A DNA stretch of 64,000 nt from NCBI GenBank assembly GCA_002633005.1, contig NMRA01000409.1, forward strand, positions 63,983 to 127,982, in the 5' to 3' direction. This stretch comes from Phoronis australis. Lineage: Eukaryota; Phoronida; Phoronidae. Below the pieces are notes generated by a model. That model did no database searches, was not told where the DNA came from, and saw nothing but the letters and a program-made list of their open reading frames with translations. Shown here in pieces: positions 48,693 to 59,860 of the stretch (its first letter is position 1; each line of letters starts with the position of its first letter). Made by a program: the position numbers and the translations under genes.

Positions 48693-49130
48693 GTGGCAAC
48701 TCACAATCCCGACTTAGACGAGTGCTCATCCGACGAGGACTTCACCGGTCGACCGTTAGGTTTCACAAGCTATCAGTTCGAACCGGAATTCACTGATCAA
48801 GAAATACAAGAGAGGCGCCGTGAACATGCACAGACAACGGAACATATGGATAGTTCCGAAAACCGTTTGAATGGTTTGTCATGGTGTCAGCGAGCAAACT
48901 GCACGATAATGGGAACAACTGACGCTTGCGTTTGTTGCCACGAAATTCCGCAAGTGAAACGGACCATCCTGATTTTGCACCGCATCTAAACAGAAGTCTG
49001 CTTACGACGTTTTGGGGACTGGGAAAAAGAACTGGCAAAAACACCCTACACCCAGAGGTCCAAACAGAAGCCTGACGAACGAGTAAGGCATCCAACAGGA
49101 TATAACTATAAAACGTTATGTTCTCATGCC
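48693..49130 (+). pseudogene. P2X7 'ballast' zinc-domain ORF (copy 2)
   Basis: The frame opens at GTG where copy 1 has ACG; both are one step from ATG, so the start codon appears lost in each. Residues 9-16 are acidic-serine (DECSSDED) and residues 26-33 read SYQFEPEF. Residues 64-84 read WCQRANCTIM...CVCCHE, the W-C...C...M...C-x-CC-x-E pattern of the zinc-binding C-terminal (ballast) domain of vertebrate P2X7 receptors and of many stand-alone invertebrate proteins. The frame stops at 48989. A frame-shifted continuation (RFGDWEKEL..., HPTGYNY) may be the end of the domain. There are no P2X channel helices, so this is the stand-alone domain type. It lies convergent with the THAP ORF. Confidence 0.65.
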
Positions 49131-49188
49131 TTGAATTAATTGTAATTGTTAACTTTATGTTTCCATGGCCAGCTACAATTCTCCATAA

Positions 49189-49536
49189 TCAAAAACTGAC
49201 CAACAACCGATGCGCGTTGCTTTGTCTCCTGCCTACCGAACCAAAACACACTTCATTCTCAGTCTCTTTTTCTGCCCTGGCATGAGCTGTTTGGTCGGCC
49301 GGCATTCGATTGTCAGTGAAATCACTGTTGACGAAATGACGGCCACAGACATGGAGAAGTTTCACGGCATCATACTTAATTGGTATTACGGGGTACTTTT
49401 CATGATTCACTATTGCGAACCACTTCTGAAGCATTGTGTGCTCTCGAGGAAATCGAAAAAACGATATACCTGCTTTCCTCGTAGCTTCATAGTTCGCACA
49501 AGCGGGAACGATACACCACTCCAGAGCGGCATTCAC
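49189..49536 (-). pseudogene. THAP-type zinc-finger ORF (copy 2)
   Basis: Residue positions count from the GTG at 49536. C8-x4-C13 is followed by FFRFPRE (26-32), W39, and C64-x2-H67-F (VCGRHF), then DF. With 50 residues between the second and third ligands this fits the C2CH THAP signature (C-x2-4-C-x35-53-C-x2-H), a sequence-specific DNA-binding domain found in P-element-type and other transposases. By alignment with copy 1, the true start would be the codon at residue 5, now CTG instead of ATG. TTCTTCTGCAG just upstream looks like a splice acceptor, so an upstream exon is possible. After residue 80 it has no known domain, and the C-terminal catalytic part of a transposase is absent. Confidence 0.75.
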
Positions 49537-49676
49537 TCTGCAGAAGAACCACTGACGTCGCTGAGTCGTTTCTCACCTTCCTCATAGGTTAACGCGTCAA
49601 CTGTCGTCGAGGTGAGATCGACCGTATACGAGGTGATGTGGATATAGACGACTAATAAGTCGGGTGGCATTCTCCT

Positions 49677-50049
49677 TTAAATGCAACCCGTTACATGCTT
49701 GCAGCTCACTGTAATGTATTACTACAATACATTATACATTGTAGCACTCTTCAATAAGTCCACAATGAGATGGCCTTTTCTTTGAGCAACGAGAACAAGG
49801 GTGAAGTCGCTTGACCTAAGAGTTCTGGAATAGCGGCACCGTCGCGTGAGGCTGCCACTTTGTAAATTCGGCGCAAAATACACATTGCCGCTAGTCTCGA
49901 AGCTGAATAAAAGACAAAATCTTGGCAACAAGTGCAAACATCGACTTGATCATGGAGCGCACTGTAACACGCATGTAAGACTCGTTGAAGAGTGTTACGA
50001 TGTATAATGTATTACGGTGAGCTGCAAGCACGTAACGGCTTGCTTTTAA
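49677..50049. mobile_element. TTAA-flanked MITE nested at the element's right end
   Basis: It is bounded by TTAA at 49677-49680 and 50046-50049. Its left end (ATGCAACCCGTTACATGC, then TTGCAGCTCACTGTAATG) pairs with its right end in reverse (AAGCAAGCCGTTACGTGC, then TTGCAGCTCACCGTAAT). The inverted similarity runs for about 75 bp, including ACATTATACAT and ACTCTTCAA. It is non-coding. It separates the THAP/ballast element from the right arm of the outer inverted repeat, so it landed in the TTAA created by that element. Confidence 0.75.
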
Positions 50050-50100
50050 TAGACTCTTGAATGGTGTTGCAGCGTTTGGAACGGGTGATGGCATGCGGTC
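50050..50100 (-). repeat. Right arm of ~50-bp inverted repeat
   Basis: TAGACTCTTGAATGGTGTT, then GCAGCGTTTGGAACGGGTG, is the inverted counterpart of 47140-47189. Confidence 0.75.
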
Positions 50101-51693
50101 GCCGGCTGTTTTATCGGAATAAATGGCTCAAATCATCAATGCCCTAAACAAACAAAGATAGTTTCAGACACAGGCATATAATTACGGACTGGTCACAGTC
50201 CTGTGCCAATGATTGAATAACAACGTCTACTAGGGCAACTGTGCAAAGTGTATTATACTGAATGTAAACACTGTTAAACAATATAACCATAACAACGAAC
50301 ATACAATATCAAAATAAATGAGTAAGACTGCCATACAGTCAGAATATACTGACGATTTAACTTTCGAACATATCGAAACTAAACTTAGACAGGGGAACTG
50401 AGATACCGGTAGTCTCCCGCGACTTCCGTTACGGCTGGACGGCTGACGGCCAACAATGAACGACAGAATACCATTTGGTGGCGAAATAACTTCAGAAAGA
50501 AAACTTGCCGTGTTGACAAATGGTACAATAAGAGTACTTCCCATTGAGTCAGAAGTATTCGTACATGTATGAGCTACAACCAGGCAGCAAAGCCCGACGC
50601 CTGGCCTGCGCAGACATCTATGGCGATGAAGATGATCTAGAAAGATTTTTCCTCTAACTTATTACCTAAACGGGTACTGTTGCTGAATTTTGACGTACCC
50701 TCGCGATGTGTCAGGGCTGACCTCAGCAGCCGAGTGTTGACTGCGTGGGATGCGACGTACTTCACAAAGTTATAGTTATGCAAAGAAAGATAAAATTTGG
50801 ACAATTAATAATCAAATTTGTATACAAAGAACCAAAATGAGAATTAAAACAACTAAACAAAATAACAACTTATTTACGCTCACGGTGACATCATCGTTTT
50901 CAAGGAAAACATGAACGTCGTTCAGGAATCGTTCCTGAACAGATGTACAGGAACTCAGGTCACGGAAATAGACGGGAACAGACGATCACTTTCTGATCTC
51001 GGCCGAGGTACGAAACTGTGCTCAAAAAGGCTTTTAGTTTGATAACAGAAAGGAGGTAAAAATTATGTCATTTAAGTTTTTGAACTAGATTGCCCTTTGA
51101 GATAAGGAATTTAAAAATTTCGCTTCCTCCACAGCCATGTTTGCTCACCAAGAGCATGTTTTTGTTTCAATCGAACATGGCTACAATAAATCGGGTGGAA
51201 TTTTCATGACGATCTTACTAACCCACCATGACACGTGTCTTCAAACGGCACTAAATCCACGCTTTCTGTCCAAAAACAGGCTTCGATTTAAGCGACTTAC
51301 CGTTATAAAACTGGCGTGCGTCCTAAGAAATACATGTACGGACCTATATACAGTGTACTCATAGTCAAGCCTGGAAGTCGATTCCAATCTAAGTAAGAAA
51401 TAAGACAAGACCGACTTCATAACGGTAAATTGACTTAACCCAAAGTTGTAGTGTAGATATAGCGCCTTCCCTGCCTTCAAAACCGTGAGGGACTATGTCG
51501 CCCCGCGTCCCCCTCCCCCACTACACCCCTGTGCAAAATATCAAGACGAGCTGGATAGACATACACTTAACCGAAAAACAACGAATGCATTAAATAAATA
51601 GGCTAACCAGAATTTATAAAATTTATAAACACAGTGAATACTACAATTTTGTCTTACAGTACATTCTGGGGTGATACACATGCGCAATACTCA
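50101..51693. other. Non-coding stretch, no gene seen
   Basis: A minus-strand ATG-initiated ORF at 50230-50544 (104 codons, hydrophobic C-terminus) has no recognised domain. A 9-bp-arm palindrome GTTCAGGAA/TTCCTGAAC lies at 50921-50941. No gene supported. Confidence 0.5.
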
Positions 51694-52146
51694 TTAAAGG
51701 GATACCAATGACGCCACTCTCTCGGAGGACTTGCCGCGAGGACTGAGCAACAAGCGCAGCGGCTGATGGATTCTACACTTCATTAAAAGGAAACCAAACT
51801 TGATTTTACCCCAATAACAGATACTAAAAACGACATTCCCGTCCAGCTCTAGGAAACGAAATAATAATCTGTAACTCTCGACAACATTCAAGAGTTTGGA
51901 CGAGATATTGAAAACTCCTTTCAAAATTATCTAAATGGGAAAGCGTGTCCCATGCTTTTAGTGAATTACACGGAAACTGTGCGAAAAACCACTCACCAAG
52001 GACCATAGTGTCCAATTTGTGAAATAGGAGGTATGAATTTTAGATGGTTCTTGCTATTATCTTTCAAGATTGACGCCAATGACATATTAGCAGGTGACAG
52101 AACGAGGATGGGTTGAAGTCATCAAAACGGTGTAGTATTCTTTTAA
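51694..52146. mobile_element. TTAA-flanked MITE, AAGGATACC family (copy 2)
   Basis: It begins TTAAAGGGATACCAATG and ends GTAGTATTCTTTTAA. The interior aligns with 8351-8710 (GAAAACTCCTTTCAAAATTA, TCTAAATGGGAAAGCG, ATCTTTCAAGATTGACGCC, AGCAGGTGACAGAACG). It is about 90 bp longer than the other copies, mostly near its left end. Confidence 0.75.
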
Positions 52147-54325
52147 AACTACATTATCTCCTTTGCATAAACCCTTTATGTATATTCGGAGGACAGGCGA
52201 AAACCCCGTTTCTCCTGACTCGCGATTGGTCGAGAAATGGCGTCACGTACAAGCGAATGTGGCCCACCGGTCAAATGAACAGAAAAGTCCATGCGCGGGG
52301 GAGGGCTCGAATTCTTAAGAACGTGGAAAAAAATTAAAAACGGGGTACGTCCAGAGCTATGAATTGTGCATTCGCCGAATTCCTGCCATTTTAGTGGACC
52401 TTTGTCTCGTTTTCTACTTTTCGGACATATTGTTTCTCTGAGGCGTACCCCCGAGCCCCCTCCCCCCGAATCAGAAAACAGATAGTGCGTCATGTGAACG
52501 GGCGCTAACTGCACGCGCATCTGGAATAATTCCTTCCAACACTATGGAATAATCGCAAATTAATAGCAAATACACTTTTTTCTCAGTGCTTCAGATGTGG
52601 CACTGTGGACGAGGTTAACGGTTCAAAGAATCAATAATAACAATCTTATAGTGACACTACATATTGATCCTGTAGGTGCACGCGCAATCTCATTTTGAAC
52701 ACGCGAATGCGTAAACGCGTGCTTACGCCGCTGAAATGTGACTTTATTTCTGCAGCATCGATTTCTACATCGTGGCTCTATTGTGCGTTCTAAGTGCATG
52801 TGCACTCTTCTTCTGACACTGGTGGGTTCAGGTGTATGTAGGCGATTCCCGAAGCTTTGTCACAAATATAATGATTATAATAACGAGCAGTTGACGTCAT
52901 GAGAAATAAAAAAGTGATTAGATTTATGTTTGAAAACACAATGATGAAAATGCAAGGCGACATAATTAAATACGCCCTGTGGATATTGAATCGGCAACAA
53001 TATTGCCGATAATGAGAGGCAACGTCCCCGTTGAGATGAGAGTTGTCATAATTTCAGCACGAGGGAGCCCTGATATAGAATACGGCACGTGCGTGGAACA
53101 AGTTGCATAATAAAAGAAAGGACATCTTATCGAAACACAGAGCTTTGGGCAGTACTACACGTAAGGTATTCGAAATTAATATGACGTCATCCCTGCAAAT
53201 GGACTAGTTCTTATAAATAGTCTCGCTAAATGCGTACCTTCCTTTTGGCATTCGTATGTCAGAGAAGAAACGAAGAATTAAAAAGCATGACGGTTAGGTT
53301 TAATGCTCGGCCATCTTACATGTACGTTTTGTGGTCTATTTTTACGAAACTTCAAAAGGTAAACAACGAGGTTTCGGCGGCAGGTTTGGAAAATAAGAGT
53401 TTTTTTGGGGGGGAACATATTATAACCTGCAGGAGATGTAAGATATTACTTCACGACTCATTGCAAACATGCACCATGTCCTAACATCAATTTACACATA
53501 CTGTAGCACTCACTGTGTAGAGAAAATCCCTGAAGTTAGCGTTCAGTACCGAACGGCTGCCCCATCTATCTGTTACTTATTATTTCCATAAATCAGATAC
53601 TTAGAGCAACTGACGTAAAACGAGAGTTGCAAAGCACTTCAGGACTTTGGTTTACACTTGATCAAATTTCTCTTTGTGAATCCGAGGTGATCACTACCGC
53701 CATCTTCTCCGAGAAAAGTCTACCTTCATTTCATGCACAGGTTTTCAGCCAACTCAGTGTGCTCTTGCCAAAACCAACATGGAGTCGAAAGGCATAGCCT
53801 ATCTATTGAATATTACGAGGCTACAAATCACGGGTTTTTAAACCAAAATTTTAATTTTTTGTTCGTGTCTTGGTTCGTGAAAGTAATATGAATGTGGAAA
53901 TGAATGATACTCCAAAATCAAACGTAGCCTACATTTAAACCTATTTCTACTTTGTCTAACTATAGCTTCCGAGTCTTTAAGGACGACTGCAGATGGATAT
54001 CTACAGCCTGAGTCATAACCTGAGCTCACTGTTCACGCCAAGATGTGAAAATTCAGTTGGTCTCGCCTTGACGTCATCTGTCAACAATGGTGTAGTAGAG
54101 AGCTATGGCAGCTGGTAACCGTTTGCGTTGACACAAACAGATCACTTCCTGAGAGCTCTAGACTCGCGGCCATATTTGCTTTCACCTGAGTTTTCAGTTC
54201 ACGTGGCCTAGTGAAGAACCGTGGGTTGTACTTTTGCGTCAACCTTTCCATATAATAGATAGCTATTTACATGTAGTACTACTGAACACTTTCAGTTGGA
54301 TCGAAGGGATACAATACTTAAAAAA
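52147..54325. other. Non-coding stretch, no gene seen
   Basis: A glycine-rich minus-strand ORF at 52176-52520 is a C-tract translation. Others show no domain. TACATGTA near 53317 and 54266. Confidence 0.5.
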
Positions 54326-55204
54326 NNNNNNNNNNNNNNNNNNNNNNNNNNNNNNNNNNNNNNNNNNNNNNNNNNNNNNNNNNNNNNNNNNNNNNNNNNN
54401 NNNNNNNNNNNNNNNNNNNNNNNNNNNNNNNNNNNNNNNNNNNNNNNNNNNNNNNNNNNNNNNNNNNNNNNNNNNNNNNNNNNNNNNNNNNNNNNNNNNN
54501 NNNNNNNNNNNNNNNNNNNNNNNNNNNNNNNNNNNNNNNNNNNNNNNNNNNNNNNNNNNNNNNNNNNNNNNNNNNNNNNNNNNNNNNNNNNNNNNNNNNN
54601 NNNNNNNNNNNNNNNNNNNNNNNNNNNNNNNNNNNNNNNNNNNNNNNNNNNNNNNNNNNNNNNNNNNNNNNNNNNNNNNNNNNNNNNNNNNNNNNNNNNN
54701 NNNNNNNNNNNNNNNNNNNNNNNNNNNNNNNNNNNNNNNNNNNNNNNNNNNNNNNNNNNNNNNNNNNNNNNNNNNNNNNNNNNNNNNNNNNNNNNNNNNN
54801 NNNNNNNNNNNNNNNNNNNNNNNNNNNNNNNNNNNNNNNNNNNNNNNNNNNNNNNNNNNNNNNNNNNNNNNNNNNNNNNNNNNNNNNNNNNNNNNNNNNN
54901 NNNNNNNNNNNNNNNNNNNNNNNNNNNNNNNNNNNNNNNNNNNNNNNNNNNNNNNNNNNNNNNNNNNNNNNNNNNNNNNNNNNNNNNNNNNNNNNNNNNN
55001 NNNNNNNNNNNNNNNNNNNNNNNNNNNNNNNNNNNNNNNNNNNNNNNNNNNNNNNNNNNNNNNNNNNNNNNNNNNNNNNNNNNNNNNNNNNNNNNNNNNN
55101 NNNNNNNNNNNNNNNNNNNNNNNNNNNNNNNNNNNNNNNNNNNNNNNNNNNNNNNNNNNNNNNNNNNNNNNNNNNNNNNNNNNNNNNNNNNNNNNNNNNN
55201 NNNN
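54326..55204. other. Assembly gap (879 N)
   Basis: A run of N with A-rich sequence on both edges. The long ORFs reported across it are translations of N. Confidence 1.
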
Positions 55205-58200
55205 AAAAAGTTGAGTTCACGATTTTGGGAACTGAAATAGGGACTGCTCGAAGAAAAAGTTTCATAACGGGAGTATTTGTTCGAGTTGGAAGGAATTAAA
55301 CACATCGACAACCTCCTAAGGTGTTCCTCTATGCGCAAAAGGTATTTGTAACAACGTGACTTTGATGGTTTAGTCGGTGCGAGGCATAATTCGCCGAAAA
55401 GCTTCCGGCGTACAGAGCGCCTATAGCCTCTACATCGCCTCTGCTTCGGGCCAACAGAGGCGATGGTCATTGCCTATGGAAATTGTTGCTTCATGGATCA
55501 AATATCATGGTTCGTTACGATATGTCATGTGAAAATTCGATATTAGCCACATAATTCGTGAAACTCGGGCTTAGCCACTTTAAAAAAATCAAAGGCTTGC
55601 TAAGAGAAGGAACTATTCTTTAGAAAGTCAACTCGGTCGTTTCCATTGTGCATACCGTACACGTGTCCGTCGATAGCAGTCAACCTTGCAAGGATTCTGG
55701 TAGGAAATGCATTCCACGTCGCTTCGTCGTTCGTATCCAAGTAGCCTCGCATACAACCTGATGTTTTCCATGGATTGTTTGAACATTAAATCATAATAAC
55801 CAGATTGCCTCCTAAAATAACCATTCAATTATCCACCTATTGAGTTTTGCTATTGTCACAGCATTAACAGCTCAGCTCATTGATTAGTTTTGTGCAGTCA
55901 ATTAAAATACGGTTTATTGCTGTGTTTAGGAAATACATTGCGGAAGGAGGAGCCCTGGAGTCGATGGGTCAAATTTTAATTTCCAAAAATACGGAACGCG
56001 AACTTCAAAGTAGTACACCAGGACAGCAATGCCTTGGTCACACATCGGACAATGCCGGGATCCCTTAGTTTGAGCTCTGTTGGTGCTGCAATGCCCTAGC
56101 ATGATCGGGCTATCTCCATATGGATCGGATATATCGATCGGTGGCTTTTGACGCCAATATCCAGTCGTTGCTCCCTATAATGGCCTGACTGGAGATCGTT
56201 TTGTTGCAATAATACTACCGGATGGATATCGGATGCATTTGTGACAAAGGTAATACTGAAGAAGTTCTTTACTGGTCGTTATGTGGATTAGTTGCCTTCA
56301 ACTCAAGGGAACACTCACTACTCTTCCGAGGGTTCACTACTCCGAAGGTTCATTTCTCCGAAAATGTGTAAAATTTCGGAGCCGGGTGTAATATTTATAA
56401 CCATGTTTATAAGCAAAAATAAATAAATACATGGTATTTCAGTTACTAAACGCATTGGTTTCCCTACCCAAATACCACCCGGATACTTATACTCTTTGAC
56501 TGGCTTTCGTGCGCATGCGATTGGGCTTATGAGTTACTGCATGAAAATGTGTAGCCTACGTCAACCACAATACATTCACCAAACCCAGGTCCCAACGCAC
56601 CATTTAACAGCGCGGAACCACGCACACGACCGCCAGTTTTAATGTAGTAGGCTACCGTCTCTCTTTCCGTCTTCACTAAATCGGGGCCACATTCAGTAGT
56701 GAACTTTAGGAGTAGTGGGTCTTCGTAGTAACGCTTTGTAAGCTGGCAAAATCGATGGGTCGCTTTAACGATTTCAAAATCTGAAACTAATACATTTTAA
56801 AATATATCTTTTTAATAGTTTAAATGCAGTAATATGCATGTCTTGTTTCAGACACCAAGACCTTGAAAGAGTCATCTGTAAGACATTTGGAAGTAACACT
56901 TTAAGAAACCCTACCTTGTCCACGGCTTAATCGTATGATGCCCTTTGCAGCAGGTTGGGGACTCGAAGCTGGAGCATTTCACTTCCCTGAACTTGAAATG
57001 TTTAACTCGCGAATTCATCATGCTGGCTCACGGCAAAGTGCCGGTCAGAAAATTCTACTATTCACAGCGATGAGCATAGAAGCAAAGTAGGCCTGTTTCC
57101 AGCTTGGATAAGCTACTAACTTCACAATTAATCAAAACGAGAATTGCACCACAAATCCGGGAGGACGTGAGTTATGGTGGTTTTAACACAACGAACTGAG
57201 CAACGAGTAATAAACGACTAACAAGAAACTGTTGTAAGCTCACGCGCGCACGTTTTAATAGAGGCAACTATCACCGATTACTACGCTCAATCCTATAAGC
57301 ACGTGGTTACCGTTCTGAATCTTAGCCCGTATGAGCAATTTACTCTGTCAACGTCACTTATTTCAAATCCGTGTGAACAGCGTTACCAAGGTAACACAAA
57401 CACAAATGAACATTGTTGTCTCAATTCCGCTTCGTAGACCTCCGGTTGCGTGCATCAGCAGCAGACACCACGTGTCCAGGGCGTCGTCAACGTCAATCTT
57501 AATTCTCTTCTCACAGAGCAGGTAGTTTAACCACCAAAGAACTAATGCGCGAGCGCTGTCGCACCGAGTGGCTCTACAACCAGTCATTCATTAATGCACG
57601 CCTGATTAATTAATCCGCCGGTTAGTCGCGAGACAATCATATTCTGCCGAAGCGCTCAAGCGAAAAAGTAAACAAAAAATTAAATGCAACCACAGTGCAA
57701 ATAACATAATTATAGATACTTGTTCAATGATGATCATTGATGTGGGATAAGAACAGAACGACCCAAGATTGTCAGCTGTAACAGCCAATATACATTTAAT
57801 AAATATACTGGGATGTCGATTCAGATTAAGTTGTAGAAAAATGAACTGGGAATATATTCCTTTGCTCGTTGTCAATGTCTGTGTGATGCTCTGCACGTTA
57901 TGACTAGTGACGTAAAATTAAAAAGTCGACAACTTTAGCCAGTGAGGCTGTAGCATACATGTAGTACAAGTGCACGCAAATTTTGCATTCAATTTTTTGT
58001 GGTCATGAGTGCGGGAAGGCCACGAGAGTGAATGTCAACTGTTTATCAGTTCGAGACCTTACTAGAGTGGACTAGCAAAATCGTGACCGTTACTAAAGTG
58101 ACTGTTCAGCGGGACTGGAATGTGGAATTATGAGATAAAGCTGTAGACAAACACGTTCAATCAATCAAGATTTTTATCGCAAGAGTTTCGCAAGATGCTC

Positions 58201-59394
58201 GTTTTTGCCAACGCCGCTCTGGTACCCGTGGTAGATTAATATTTACCTGTAGTAGCAACGTTTACGAAAATACTGGTTTGCGGATTTCGCCTTGGTCGAC
58301 TTCTACATATAGTACGCGTTTAGAAACAGTCAATAGACCCTTCAAATATAGGGCACGGGTTTGATTTAGGTATTTTTGAAGTCGTAGATGCCATCGTTTG
58401 AGAGATACCTTCCCTTGCTGGCTAAACTCTTCAGCTAATACGAAGTCTAGGATTATATTCTGAAAAGCCGCGTCGAAGACAAGAAAAAATGGGGTCGCCT
58501 CAACTAATCCAATAAACATGAAATCGTCTATTTAAATCTGGAAATCGCGCAGATTTTGATAAATAACCACCTTTAGGTTCGAGGCTATAAGTTTGTTACC
58601 GATAGGGTGCGCTCTTTTAGATGTCACCAGCATCGCGTTACGTTAAAGTTTAACGGGGCGTACAGGTAGCCGTCAAAACTGATTCGCGGATGAGTACAAC
58701 TGAGTACCCACAATGTGACACTAAGGTCGTTCCATAGACATGTATACCTACGCTTAAAAAGGTAGGCGTTAGGAGGTGTTCGCCAGTACCACAGTATACA
58801 ATTACCTGTTTAGTTTATAAAAAGTCGGTTAATGCCTGAATTGTCGTTTCCCTGATACTGATATCCTTCCGCGATTAATTACGACCTTTAAAGAACAAAA
58901 TCCATTATTGTGAAGTTGAGAATTCATTCTGTCTACGGTCTCGAGAGCATCTTCAATCATAATACTGTCGAGGAAAAAACCGTGGTTAAAGTAAGCGATT
59001 TAACATGAAATATACTTGAGTGGGACATTATTAACGTCAATAATAGCTTGCACAGCCATTTTGCACGTGTTTAATGAAATAACATGTTCGCGCCGGGCAA
59101 GAGTGCATATAGGTATAAAAAATAAACGTAGTTTTGCACTAAACTGATGAAATGCGAAGTATTGCCGGGTCACTTCCGGTCACTGGTTTGTTCAGTTAAA
59201 GAATTTGTAATGCGACAAATGAACATTACAAAGCGTAACGTAATAATAGATTACAAATTTTAAGATGAAGATAGGAAACTGAGATAAACAAGTATTCGAG
59301 ATGAAAATGACCCGAACAAGATGACTAAGAGAAAGCGTAGTAAATCATTTTACCTGAAAGATGAAAACAAAAACAACGTTAAAGAACAGCATTG
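55205..59394. other. Non-coding stretch with unsupported ORFs
   Basis: A minus-strand ATG ORF at 58262-58519 (85 codons) contains an internal GGGAAGGTATCT that could be a splice donor, but no family is recognised. ORFs at 55628-55828 and 57606-57896 (both minus) are also unrecognised. No gene supported. Confidence 0.45.
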
Positions 59395-59860
59395 ACGATG
59401 TTTCGAAATTAGACAGATATCATCCTCAGGTTCAATAGTCAAACATCCTCAGGTTCAATAGTCAAACAGAGGAAGGCAGAATAACTTCACATCACAGTAC
59501 ATGACCAAGCCGGATCTAGCACAACCCAACCATGTATGGTCCAACATTAATTTAGTGACCTCTCAGTATGGAGAGCCTGTCTGTGAATAGCCTTGTGACG
59601 GATTAAGCGTTTGACATAGTTGTTGTCATGATCACGAATCATGATCATGAAATAAGGGTTTGTAAAGAGGTTTTGGGTACCCTGAAGTGAAGTGTAGCTT
59701 GTAAATGCAGTATCCCTGTTCAAAGTTTGTGTTATGCGCGGGAAGTAGTCCGAAGGCTGATTGGTTTTCAATGAAGAAATAGACCAATAGTATGAACACT
59801 TTTATGAGTAAGATGTTAAAAGTTTCTACAGCATAATTATTTCGTATATTAAAAACCATT
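59395..59860 (-). mobile_element. Probable Penelope-like element 3' end
   Basis: On the minus strand a frame reads IRDHDNNYVKRLIRHKAIHR, then QALHTERSLN. This resembles the R-L-I-R-E-A-I-x-I...L-N block near the C-terminus (GIY-YIG region) of Penelope-like retroelements. About 90 bp after the stop comes CCTGAGGATGAT...TTTCGAAACATCGTC, a 3' signature common in these elements. The CCTGAGGATG unit is duplicated in tandem (59424-59469). The reverse transcriptase is not present, so this is a truncated remnant. Assignment is from motif resemblance only. Confidence 0.4.
59424..59469. repeat. 23-bp direct tandem repeat, two copies
   Basis: ATCCTCAGGTTCAATAGTC followed by AAAC occurs twice back to back. 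Confidence 0.9.

Larger units (their letters stand above)
47190..49680. mobile_element. THAP/P2X7-ballast DNA transposon, copy 2 (Kolobok-like)
   Basis: The left end TTGAAGGAGAATTCCACCC and the right end GGGTGGCATTCTCCTTTAA are inverted repeats, bordered by TTGA (a mutated TTAA) and TTAA. The right end matches the right end of copy 1 (39447-39467). Outside these ends the two copies share nothing, so they mark the element boundary. Inside are a plus-strand P2X7-ballast ORF and a convergent minus-strand THAP ORF. There is no recognisable transposase catalytic domain, so it was mobilised in trans or has lost that part. A TTAA target with a THAP domain suggests the Kolobok superfamily; that assignment is an inference. 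Confidence 0.7.

Noticed and set aside
49210-49587. 125-codon plus-strand ORF
   Set aside because: It is antisense to the THAP frame, whose zinc ligands and FRFP/VCGRHF motifs identify the real strand.
50230-50544. 104-codon minus-strand ORF with hydrophobic C-terminus
   Set aside because: Hydrophobicity comes from AT-rich sequence; there is no recognised family.
54234-55470. Four ORFs of 314-392 residues around the second gap
   Set aside because: Nearly all of each is a run of N; the sequenced ends show no domain.
58262-58519. 85-codon minus-strand ORF with an internal donor-like GGGAAGGTATCT
   Set aside because: Could be an exon, but I recognise no family and see no acceptor or partner exon.
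59150-59165. CTGATGA as a possible hammerhead ribozyme core near the Penelope-like tail
   Set aside because: The required stem II and GAAA core do not follow at the right spacing.
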